Part shown: in pieces, positions 14,926 through 22,173 of the stretch
Numbering within the stretch: position 1 is the stretch's first letter
Layout: every line of letters starts with the position of its first letter
Source of the DNA: Clostridia bacterium
Lineage (GTDB): Bacteria > Bacillota > Clostridia > Oscillospirales > Acutalibacteraceae
Assembly: GCA_017521365.1 (NCBI GenBank)
Contig: JAFXCT010000130.1
Span: 1-33,517, forward strand
Direction of reading: 5' to 3'
Length of the DNA: 33,517 nt
Notes under the pieces: model-generated
Told to the model about the DNA's origin: nothing
Database searches by the model: none
What the model saw: only the letters and a program-made list of their open reading frames with translations
Program-made: the position numbers and the translations under genes

Positions 14926-15762
14926 TCACAAGTTTATTTTTTCAGCAAAAAGATTGCCGAGCTTCACAGTGCAGTCACAGTCGTAGTGTGCAATATCGGG
15001 CTCTTCCTCAGGCTCGTTGAGAGTGGTCAGCCCACTGCCAATGGTGTCGATATAAAAGCTGTTTTCCGTTTGCTTTGCGTGGCTTTCTTTTATTTCGTTG
15101 ATAGCCTTATACTCCTGCCATATTTCAGAAATACCTGCATCAACGAAAACACAGTTGTTATAGTATTTACCGTAACGCTGCGAAAAATCACTTAATAAAG
15201 CCTTATAGCGTGCCCCGTAGCCGGTGCAATGCTCTTTGTCGGCATCGCTTTCGCCCTGCATCCAGCAAAAGGCGATAATTTCAGGGTCAAAGCCGTTGTT
15301 CACAAAAAAGCTGAGGCTTTCATCCGTTATTGCGGTAAGCTCATTCCAGCACCAGCCCGCCGTGCGGTAGTTCTCGTTCTGATTTTCTTCGTTATTGTGA
15401 GAAGCCTTGCCGTAAGTCTCACCGCCCGAGGGTGTGAGCCAATCGTGAAAAAGGTTCGTTCCCCCGAAGGCACATTTTACGATATAGAATTTTTCATTCG
15501 GATACTTTTCGGAAAGCGTTTGCGCAATACCTACCTCGGGACCGAGAGTGCGTTTGCTGCGCTCGGTACAGCCAACAGTAGTTTTAACAAAGCCGTTGCT
15601 TTTTATATCGTGGGAATTGAAATTAATTAAAATATTATCAAAGCCGTTTGTAAAACGGTCAATCGTGCTTTGGTCAAAATGCTTGGGAAGGTATTGAACG
15701 TGACCTACTCCGACTGCGTTGGACTGACCCGCAAGCACGATTATTTTCGCTTTTTTGCTCAT
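14926..15762 (-). CDS. SASA-type carbohydrate acetylesterase (sialate O-acetylesterase domain)
   Basis: The 278-residue protein has the block I motif GQSN (residues 12-15, nucleophile S14), a middle block KCAFGGTNLFHDW near 96-108, the GESD block at 170-173 (MQGESDAD) and a C-terminal D256-x-x-H259. This is the SGNH/SASA arrangement. Such enzymes remove acetyl groups from sugars of plant polysaccharides or sialic acids. No signal peptide is seen, so it probably acts on imported oligosaccharides. It lies between the GH78-like and FAD genes, 20 nt and about -3 nt away, inside the operon. Confidence 0.85.
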   Translation of the reverse strand: MSKKAKIIVLAGQSNAVGVGHVQYLPKHFDQSTIDRFTNGFDNILINFNSHDIKSNGFVKTTVGCTERSKRTLGPEVGIAQTLSEKYPNEKFYIVKCAFGGTNLFHDWLTPSGGETYGKASHNNEENQNENYRTAGWCWNELTAITDESLSFFVNNGFDPEIIAFCWMQGESDADKEHCTGYGARYKALLSDFSQRYGKYYNNCVFVDAGISEIWQEYKAINEIKESHAKQTENSFYIDTIGSGLTTLNEPEEEPDIAHYDCDCTVKLGNLFAEKINL

Positions 15763-15782
15763 ATTTTCTGCTCCTTAAAATT

Positions 15783-17243
15783 TTACAGACCGTATTTGCG
15801 TATGAAATATGACGGTGTACAACTCCACGCATGGCAAAGGCTGTTTATCATTCTGTCGTCATAGGGTGAAAATTCGGGGTTTTCCGGAACGTAGGCTTCC
15901 CAGAACGTATCCGCACCGAGCTCAATCATACCACCCCAATATTTTTTCAGGTATTGCACCGCTTCGTCACGCATACCCAGCTTGAGCATTGCTTCCGCAA
16001 CGTAATGGCGCATATACGGTGTTACGGGCTGCTTTGCCTCGCCGTCGGAAAGGCAGGAAAGCAGAAGCTCTTTTGCCCTTTCGCCAGCGATTACACCGCC
16101 GAGTATCATCCAGACCTGTGAATGAACGCTGAGCTGATAACCGTCAAGCTCATTTATAAAAGCACAGCTTTCTTTGTCAAAAAGATATTCTTCGGATGCG
16201 GCACGCACCTTTGAAAGAAGTGATGAATATTTTTTGTGCGAGGCATCGCCTATCGATTTGAGCAGACCTGAAAAACGTTCAAGCGTATATAGATATACCC
16301 CCTGAAGTGCGGTGAGGGATTTAAGCCCGGAACACCAGTCAATGAACGAAAACCACCCCTGCTGAGGTGTTACAATCAACCTGCTGTCCAGCACCGCTTC
16401 AAAGCTGTCAAGCTGTACTTTACAAAGCTCCAGTAAATCGTTGACAACGCCGATATCACCCGTATGCTCATAATAATCGCAGACCGAAACTACATACAGC
16501 AAAGCATAATCGGCAATATTAGCGTGACCCGAACAAAAATAGGGCGTTTCATAAACAAATGAGGACAGGAAGCCGAGGCTGTCTGTTTCACCAGCAGCCA
16601 GCAGATAAAGGCAACGCTTTATTATTTCATACTGACGGAAGGTGTAATAATCTGCCAGCGCTTCGAGGCGAAGATCGCCTATCCACAAGCGGCGGTCACG
16701 CTTGGGACCGTCCTCAAAAAAGGTCTGCATACATTCCTTGAGTGTATTTGTTGCCACGGTATCAATTTCACGAAGCATCGAATCGGAAGTTTGTGCAGGA
16801 GAAAGTAAGGAAACGTCAGCACTTGTTGAAGCTGTAAAGCAAAAGCCGTAAAGCTTTACGGGTGCGTTGGTTTTTTCAACGGTAATTTTAATATACCTGC
16901 AACTGTAACGTCTGGGCATTTCCACCGTCTGCGGATAATCAATATTCAGCACTTCCTCCTGAAGCCACGTTTTCGAAAGACCGCCCTGATACTGTGAAAA
17001 ATCAGCATGGATTTCATTTAAGTCCTCGCCGAACTTAATTATAAGCCGGGTAGGCGCATCAATAAATCTGTCAACATTATCAAGGCTGAAAGAAAAACGG
17101 CCCACAGCGTGCTCACCGAGGTCAAGCAAAACGCTTTCCCCGTTTGACATAACACATCCGCTGATATCTGCATTGAGCTTCTTGTAATAAAGCTGCGGAT
17201 AATTCTCCTGCGCCTTAGCTAAAAAATAATTCCTGTCGTACAT
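15783..17243 (-). CDS. GH78-like alpha-L-rhamnosidase, short form
   Basis: With the start at ATG 17243 (GGCGGAG 7 nt upstream) the protein has 486 residues. A start nine codons upstream at 17270 lacks a ribosome site. Residues 1-150 form a beta-sandwich. The (alpha/alpha)6 barrel begins with EDGPKRDR at 177-184 and LWIGDLR, the classic acidic GH78 motif. A second acidic site is TFWEAY near 450, and the C-terminal HAWSCTPSYFI is also typical of the family. GH78 enzymes cut terminal alpha-L-rhamnose by inversion. The protein is shorter than most GH78 members (often 700-1000 residues) because N-terminal domains are missing. The exact sugar should therefore be held open. Confidence 0.78.
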   Translation of the reverse strand: MYDRNYFLAKAQENYPQLYYKKLNADISGCVMSNGESVLLDLGEHAVGRFSFSLDNVDRFIDAPTRLIIKFGEDLNEIHADFSQYQGGLSKTWLQEEVLNIDYPQTVEMPRRYSCRYIKITVEKTNAPVKLYGFCFTASTSADVSLLSPAQTSDSMLREIDTVATNTLKECMQTFFEDGPKRDRRLWIGDLRLEALADYYTFRQYEIIKRCLYLLAAGETDSLGFLSSFVYETPYFCSGHANIADYALLYVVSVCDYYEHTGDIGVVNDLLELCKVQLDSFEAVLDSRLIVTPQQGWFSFIDWCSGLKSLTALQGVYLYTLERFSGLLKSIGDASHKKYSSLLSKVRAASEEYLFDKESCAFINELDGYQLSVHSQVWMILGGVIAGERAKELLLSCLSDGEAKQPVTPYMRHYVAEAMLKLGMRDEAVQYLKKYWGGMIELGADTFWEAYVPENPEFSPYDDRMINSLCHAWSCTPSYFIRKYGL

Positions 17244-17273
17244 CTGCATTCTCCGCCTTTTAAAATCCATAAT

Positions 17274-17945
17274 TTACCAGATGAAAGGTATAAGCCTGTA
17301 CTTTACCTTTTGCTTATATTCTTTGTAGCCCTCAAGCTCTTTTTCGAGGAATGCCTCCTCACCCATTATTCTCTTGGCGATTATAAACGGGTACGCAAGG
17401 AAAATAACAAAGGAATAAACCGAGCCCAGCACAAGGGGCATAGACAAAAACAAAAGCAGGGTCACGCTGTACATAGGGTGCCTGACGATACCGTAAAGCC
17501 CCGTATCGATAACCTTTTGGTTTTCCTGCACCTTTATTGTACGGGAAAGGTAGGTGTTTTCCCGAAGCACCTCGGCATAAAGCGCGTAAGCGGCCAGAAA
17601 AACAACAGCCGCCGCAATTGACACCGCCTTTGGTAAGACAAACCAGCCGAAGCGGTAATTCAGCCCCGCAACAATAAAGCCGGCAAGAAACATAAGACCG
17701 CTGAGCTTTACAACTACGCTCTGGTCGCTCTGCTTTTCCTTTGCATCAAGCCGTGATTCAAGAAGCTGCGGATTTTTGAACATCATAACGATACCTGCAA
17801 TAAACATCGGCACGAACAATACGCCCATAAACAGCCAGCCGTTAAAAAAAGCCAAACTGCCGGCAGGCAGAAAAATGAGCAAGCCGACAAGCACAACGCC
17901 TGCGGCAAACTTTATAAACGCACCAACCAAAAGCTTTCCGCTCAT
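17274..17945 (-). CDS. Isoprenylcysteine carboxyl methyltransferase-like membrane protein
   Basis: The 223-residue protein has about six membrane helices and the family signature GIVRHPMYSVTLL near residues 150-162, the region that binds S-adenosylmethionine in ICMT/PEMT-type enzymes. Residues 60-75 (NPQLLESRLDAKEKQSD) form the cytosolic loop. Bacterial members methylate diverse lipids or quinones, and the substrate is rarely known. The ATG at 17945 has GGAG 9 nt upstream. It is the first gene of a five-gene operon whose other members handle glycans, an unusual pairing. It may modify a lipid-linked or terpenoid glycoside, which is inference. Confidence 0.78.
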   Translation of the reverse strand: MSGKLLVGAFIKFAAGVVLVGLLIFLPAGSLAFFNGWLFMGVLFVPMFIAGIVMMFKNPQLLESRLDAKEKQSDQSVVVKLSGLMFLAGFIVAGLNYRFGWFVLPKAVSIAAAVVFLAAYALYAEVLRENTYLSRTIKVQENQKVIDTGLYGIVRHPMYSVTLLLFLSMPLVLGSVYSFVIFLAYPFIIAKRIMGEEAFLEKELEGYKEYKQKVKYRLIPFIW

Positions 17946-17980
17946 AAAACCACTCCAAAAAAACTTTTATAATCAGTCAA

Positions 17981-18009
17981 ATATTAACACAACCGTTCTG
18001 ACTTTTCAA
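17981..18009 (-). promoter_or_regulatory. Promoter of the five-gene glycan operon
   Basis: On the minus strand, TTGAAA (18004-18009), a 17-bp spacer and TAATAT (17981-17986), in the context TTGTTGAAAA and TGTGTTAATATTTG. Confidence 0.72.
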
Positions 18010-18022
18010 CAACACTACTCCG

Positions 18023-18044
18023 AAAAGAACAAAGCAGTTTGTTC
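18023..18044 (-). terminator. Weak hairpin terminator after the DUF3863 gene
   Basis: On the minus strand, GAACAAA-CTGC-TTTGTTC is followed by TTTT. The stem is AU-rich, so termination may be partial, allowing readthrough into the next operon. Confidence 0.5.
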
Positions 18045-18045
18045 C

Positions 18046-19353
18046 TCACAATACTTTAAATCCGAATTCCGATTGAGCCCGTTTTATCAGGGTTTTTTGT
18101 TCATCCGTCAATTCATCAAGACAAACCGGTGTGTCCTGCACACGCAGACCCTTTTGGTTGATATCGCCAAGCAGACTCCAGTTTCTGTGTATTATACCCT
18201 TGGCGTAATCCGAATCAGGCGGCTCGCAGGCAGGCTTCGTATAATCGGTAAAATCAATCACTTTGCTTTCGCCCGTTTTCATATCGGTACGCACTGCCAT
18301 ACGGAAATATTTATTCATATACCACTCAATCCGCAGATTTTCAAGGCTGCCTCCCGTACCGTTGCCCCTGTGGGTAAAGCGGTAGCAGACGCTGTCGTTA
18401 TTTCTGTGAGCGGCTCTGAACATTTCGCCCACCTCACCGAAGGTTACGACCTGCATATCGGGAAAGCGCTCCTTTAATCTGCAAAAAAGCCTTTGCACGG
18501 TCTTACCGTCTATTCCGATTGAGTGATGACCGTTTTTCTCAATAAGACAAAGCTCCCATATAGCAGTTGCAAAGCCGAAATTATTATTCAGCGCATAGCT
18601 TTCCTCAAACATCTGAGCGGCGGTATCGGCAATAACCTCTATACCCTTTTCTTCTCCGAAAGGGCGCAGGGTTTCTATCGGGCCGCAGCCCATACGGCTG
18701 TTATAGCCTTCCTTTGTAAACCCTGCGTAGGTTGCGTTTATAAAATCGACCGTCCAGCCGTCAAGCACGGCAACGTCGATAAAATCCTCCTCGGCTTGTG
18801 CCGGCTTGCAGAAGTGCTCTTTCGACGGATAATACGGGTAGCACATAGACCCGTCGCCGTCCTGATTATCTATGGCGTACTGGCTGAAAATAACACCCTG
18901 CACGGTGTGAATGCCGAGGCTTGCAATATGCTCCATAACCCTTGCGGGCACAAAGCCGCCCACAACGCAGGCAGGCAGATAGTCCCGACCCATAAACGAG
19001 CGAAGCAGAAAAAGTGCTTCATCAACGTGAGAGCATATAGCCTCCCTCGGGCTGTAGGCACCCGAAAAATAAGCGCCGAGCATATATGTTACGTCGTCAC
19101 CGTAAAGGTCGTGATATTCCTTTGCCTTGAGCCTCAAAGCGGTAAAGTTTTCGCTCTTATCGGTAAGAGCCTCGTGGCTGAAGGCAATTGTTATGCGCGC
19201 CCCGGGAATTGCGGCGGCAATCGCACTGCGGTAGGCAATAAGGTTTTCGAGCGTGTTTTCACCGCACTCATCCTTGCCCAGATTAATCCCCGGTGCAACC
19301 TCAATCTGATTGACACGTACAACAATAGTAAAGCAAAAATACCGTCCGTTCAT
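18046..19353 (-). CDS. DUF3863-type glycan-associated protein (predicted barrel enzyme)
   Basis: The 435-residue protein starts MNGRYFCFTIVVRVNQIEVAPG at ATG 19353, with AGGGGTG as ribosome site. The blocks NLGKDECGENTLEN (residues about 24-37), the DNQDGDGSMCYPYYPS stretch, KEHFCKPAQ, DGWTVDF and NSRMGCGPIET match my memory of the DUF3863/DUF3864 proteins, known mostly from Bacteroidetes carbohydrate loci. The early part looks like a beta/alpha barrel of the deacetylase/GH38-57 kind, with several conserved Asp and His residues. No function is proven. It has its own promoter and lies upstream of the rhamnosidase-esterase operon. No signal peptide is visible, so a cytosolic enzyme is likely. 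Confidence 0.65.
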   Translation of the reverse strand: MNGRYFCFTIVVRVNQIEVAPGINLGKDECGENTLENLIAYRSAIAAAIPGARITIAFSHEALTDKSENFTALRLKAKEYHDLYGDDVTYMLGAYFSGAYSPREAICSHVDEALFLLRSFMGRDYLPACVVGGFVPARVMEHIASLGIHTVQGVIFSQYAIDNQDGDGSMCYPYYPSKEHFCKPAQAEEDFIDVAVLDGWTVDFINATYAGFTKEGYNSRMGCGPIETLRPFGEEKGIEVIADTAAQMFEESYALNNNFGFATAIWELCLIEKNGHHSIGIDGKTVQRLFCRLKERFPDMQVVTFGEVGEMFRAAHRNNDSVCYRFTHRGNGTGGSLENLRIEWYMNKYFRMAVRTDMKTGESKVIDFTDYTKPACEPPDSDYAKGIIHRNWSLLGDINQKGLRVQDTPVCLDELTDEQKTLIKRAQSEFGFKVL

Positions 19354-19390
19354 AAAACACCCCTAAACAATATCCGATATCTTTAAACAG

Positions 19391-19419
19391 ATAATAACAC
19401 AAGCGGAAGATGTTTTCAA
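19391..19419 (-). promoter_or_regulatory. Promoter of the DUF3863 gene
   Basis: On the minus strand, TTGAAA (19414-19419), a 17-bp spacer and TATTAT (19391-19396). The -10 context TTGTGTTATTAT matches that of the next operon downstream. Confidence 0.7.
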
Positions 19420-19423
19420 GCAA

Positions 19424-19454
19424 GTAAAACGGCAGAGAGCAAAACCCTCTGCCG
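19424..19454 (-). terminator. Intrinsic terminator of the ECF sigma gene
   Basis: On the minus strand, CGGCAGAG pairs with CTCTGCCG across a 9-nt loop, followed by TTTTACTT. It directly follows the sigma gene stop. Confidence 0.82.
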
Positions 19455-19460
19455 CCGAGT

Positions 19461-20990
19461 TTACTTAAGTATTATATAAGTTGTGGGTAAAAGACCTTTG
19501 CCGTTGTATGGGTAAAGGACTTTGTTTTCTGCAAGCGTACCGACAGGTACAGAAACCGCATCCTCAAAAATTCTGAAATATGCCATTTGATATGCTTGCT
19601 TTTTTAAGTGAACAGGTATATAGTTCCTGATAATTTTTTCAGCCTCTTTCATTATTGACCTGGCGTTTTTCTCTACCGCTTCAACTGCACCGTCAAGTCG
19701 GCTTTCAAAGCGTTCAAACTCCTCTTTTGTAAAAACGGGAACGTTGACGGTAAGTTTACCGTTATCGTTGAGTACGTAACCCTTTTTAACAAGCTCGGCA
19801 ACAACAACCTTTTCATATTCGTTTTCAAAATCGGTTTTGCCCTTTGCAATGTCCGTAAAGACATTTGTAAAGGCTTTCGAGGAATAAAAGCTGTGGTGCA
19901 CCATTTCGCCGTTAACGGTAAAATCGAAAAACTGTACCCTGTCGCCGCTGCTGCTTTCGGTGTTTGATACGCCGAATTCAAAGCCCTTGTTTCTCATTGA
20001 ATCTGTTGGTTTTTCAACAGCCCAGACAATACAGCTTTCGCCGAATTTATTTTCGGGGAGCTCGATATTAACCTTTGACTGCAAATTCTCAAAAATTGCT
20101 TTATAAAGAATACAGCAAACCGTCAGCCAAGCCTCGGAATTGGAGAGCTTTGTGTTTGTTATAACCTCGGAAAGAGTGTCCGAAATATTTTTTCTGAATT
20201 CTCTTGTTTTGTTGGCAACCTCAACGGCACAGTCAGCAGTAAAAATCACCATATCGGTATAATACCTTCTGCCGTCAAGTCCGAGCGCTTCACACTCAAC
20301 CAGCTCTTTAAGAACATCCTCGATATACGGCAGTGCTATACCCAATTCGAGGCTGATTTCCTCTGCCGTTAGCTTGTCGTTATAACAGGCAAAGAGAATA
20401 TTCTGGCTGATTTTGTTTTCATAAAGTGAGTTATAGGTGTTTTTACCGTTGCCCCAATAAAGAACAGATAGTTCCTTGGGGTTGTAGCTCTGCTGACCGT
20501 AATTTCGTTCCATACTCATACCCTCTTTCAGTATTTGACGTGATTTGAAAAGCAGGTATTTAACCATACTTTCACTGATTGAGAGGTGTTCGGATATTTG
20601 TGAGCAAGACTTGTTTTCCACGTAATACATCACAACGGCTTTGCGGTATTTTTCACAAAGCAAGCTGAGCTCACGGCGCAGCAGACCAACCTCAGAATTA
20701 TCTTCAAAAAGCTCTTCGGAATCAATCAAATTGTCTGTCAATTCACACTCTTTGTTTTTCGCCTTTTTCTTACACCATTGCTTATACACATTGCCTGCCA
20801 CCGACCACATAAAGCCGTAAAACGCTTCGGGATTGCGGATATTGTGGGCAGATTTATAAATTTCCAGTATTATTTCCTGCGCCAAATCCTCTGCCTCAAA
20901 CCGATTTGAAGTACGTATAATACAGTAAGACAGTATTGTTTTTGCCGCCTGTGTAATTTTTGAGTCAAGCTCCGTTTTATCCAATTTCAT
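19461..20990 (-). CDS. ECF-type sigma factor with a large C-terminal extension
   Basis: The protein has 509 residues, about three times the usual ECF length. Region 2 lies at about 10-80 (AEDLAQEIILEIYKS, GFMWSVAGNVYKQW) and region 4 at about 105-160 (SQISEHLSISESMVKYLLFKSR). After a linker comes a probable winged helix at 190-250 (LTAEEISLELGIALPYIEDVLKEL). About 250 residues of unknown mixed fold follow, with helical and aromatic segments and no membrane span. The extension may sense a signal or gate the sigma domains. An AGGAGG sits only 1 nt before ATG 20990, so the in-frame TTG two codons on may be the true start. It is divergent from an XRE-TPR regulator and has a candidate ECF-type promoter. 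No anti-sigma gene is adjacent. Confidence 0.82.
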   Translation of the reverse strand: MKLDKTELDSKITQAAKTILSYCIIRTSNRFEAEDLAQEIILEIYKSAHNIRNPEAFYGFMWSVAGNVYKQWCKKKAKNKECELTDNLIDSEELFEDNSEVGLLRRELSLLCEKYRKAVVMYYVENKSCSQISEHLSISESMVKYLLFKSRQILKEGMSMERNYGQQSYNPKELSVLYWGNGKNTYNSLYENKISQNILFACYNDKLTAEEISLELGIALPYIEDVLKELVECEALGLDGRRYYTDMVIFTADCAVEVANKTREFRKNISDTLSEVITNTKLSNSEAWLTVCCILYKAIFENLQSKVNIELPENKFGESCIVWAVEKPTDSMRNKGFEFGVSNTESSSGDRVQFFDFTVNGEMVHHSFYSSKAFTNVFTDIAKGKTDFENEYEKVVVAELVKKGYVLNDNGKLTVNVPVFTKEEFERFESRLDGAVEAVEKNARSIMKEAEKIIRNYIPVHLKKQAYQMAYFRIFEDAVSVPVGTLAENKVLYPYNGKGLLPTTYIILK

Positions 20991-21019
20991 ACCTCCTAAT
21001 TTTGAATCACCGATGATTT

Positions 21020-21050
21020 CACCTATATAGTGGAACGTTTTTTGTAACGG
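21020..21050 (-). promoter_or_regulatory. Candidate ECF-type promoter of the sigma gene
   Basis: On the minus strand, CCGTTACAAA (21041-21050) is followed by CACTATATAGGTG (21020-21032). This differs from the sigma-A promoters elsewhere in the window and could be recognised by the encoded sigma factor itself. Autoregulation is inferred. Confidence 0.4.
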
Positions 21051-21128
21051 TTAATGTTTGCAATAAAAATTTACGAATTATATCCGTGAACTGAACAGAA
21101 ACTGCGGATGCGGTCGCAAAATGCGATG

Positions 21129-21156
21129 TGGACTTTATGCGGCAAAGGTGTATAAT
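21129..21156 (+). promoter_or_regulatory. Promoter of the XRE-TPR gene
   Basis: TGGACT (21129-21134), a 16-bp spacer and a perfect TATAAT (21151-21156), followed by a 40-nt leader and the GAAAGGAAA ribosome site. Confidence 0.6.
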
Positions 21157-21196
21157 CAAAACAGAAGCTTCTGAAAAACTGAAAGGAAATTTTGAT

Positions 21197-22120
21197 ATGA
21201 ACACCTTATTTTCGGATAACTTAAAAAAATTCAGACAGCGCAAAAATTACACGCAGGAGTTTGTTGCGGATAAGCTCGGTGTCAGCTCGCACACGGTTTC
21301 ACGCTGGGAGTGCGGCACTACCCTGCCCGACGTACTTCTGCTGCCCGAAATTGCAAGGCTGTACGAAGTGACCGTTGACGATTTTTACAAAAAAAGCACC
21401 GTAGCCTACGATAACTACGCGCAACGCCTTTCCTCGGTTTACGAAAATTCCCGTGACCCTGAGGACTTTATGCGCTGCCGAAACGAATACTTAAAGCTGA
21501 TAAAGCAGGGTACGCTTTCAACAGCGGACAAGTGGCAGTACGGCTGGATTCATATGTATATGATGAACTATTGCCGTGATATTGCGGTTGAATGGTATGA
21601 CAAAGCGGTTGCGGACAATCCCGAAGATGACCCGCAGAATTATTCGATTGCGTGTATGCAGAGAATATGGATGTTCTTCCTGCTGAAAAAGGAAGACGAA
21701 ATTATTTCCGAGCTTAAAGAAAAGGTAAAGACAAACCCCGATGACCATATAGCAACGGACAACCTGCTTATTGCTCTGATATGGGCCGAAAAGAACGAAG
21801 AAGCCTACAGTATTTTCAAAAAGGCAATACAAAAATTCCCCGATGACTGGCATATGTACATTTACGGCGGCGATATTGCAAAGGCTCTCAAAAAGTACGA
21901 CGAGGCACTTGAATACTACGACAAAGCCGGTGAAATCGGAACGTATTTCTGTGACGAGATGGACTGCAAATCAAACCTGTACGCAGAAACGGGTGAATAC
22001 GAAAAGGCATATAACGAGAAAATGAAAATGGCCGATATCTACCGCCAAAGAGGCTACGACGTGGAAGCCGAAATGGTAGAAAAGAAGGCAAAGGAATACC
22101 TTGAAAAGATGAATAAATGA
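21197..22120 (+). CDS. XRE-family regulator with TPR-like C-terminal domain
   Basis: The 307-residue protein starts MNTLFSDNLKKFRQ at ATG 21197, with GAAAGGAAA upstream. A longer frame to 21128 starts inside the promoter and is rejected. Residues 5-60 are a Cro/C1-type helix-turn-helix (YTQEFVADKLGVSSHTVSRWECG). Residues 75-307 carry tetratricopeptide-like helical repeats (AVEWYDKAVADNPED, EEAYSIFKKAIQKFPDD, DEALEYYDKAGEIG, YEKAYNEKMKMADIYRQ). This matches peptide- or protein-sensing regulators of the RRNPP-like kind, though no signal peptide gene is evident nearby. It is divergent from the sigma gene and may regulate it or the GH38 region. It ends at a shared bidirectional terminator. Confidence 0.85.
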   Translation: MNTLFSDNLKKFRQRKNYTQEFVADKLGVSSHTVSRWECGTTLPDVLLLPEIARLYEVTVDDFYKKSTVAYDNYAQRLSSVYENSRDPEDFMRCRNEYLKLIKQGTLSTADKWQYGWIHMYMMNYCRDIAVEWYDKAVADNPEDDPQNYSIACMQRIWMFFLLKKEDEIISELKEKVKTNPDDHIATDNLLIALIWAEKNEEAYSIFKKAIQKFPDDWHMYIYGGDIAKALKKYDEALEYYDKAGEIGTYFCDEMDCKSNLYAETGEYEKAYNEKMKMADIYRQRGYDVEAEMVEKKAKEYLEKMNK

Positions 22121-22125
22121 ACAAG

Positions 22126-22162
22126 CACAACCCTCTGAAAAGTCATCGTTCAGAGGGTTGTG
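22126..22162. terminator. Bidirectional terminator between the XRE-TPR and GH38 genes
   Basis: A perfect 13-bp stem (22126-22138 with 22150-22162) lies between two genes that run toward each other, 5 nt after one stop and 11 nt after the other. T-richness is modest on both sides. Confidence 0.78.
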
Positions 22163-22173
22163 TTTACGTTTAA

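Noticed and set aside
18523-19386. 287-codon rightward frame opposite the DUF3863 gene
   Set aside because: It is antisense to a gene with a good ribosome site, promoter and family motifs, and has no domain signs.
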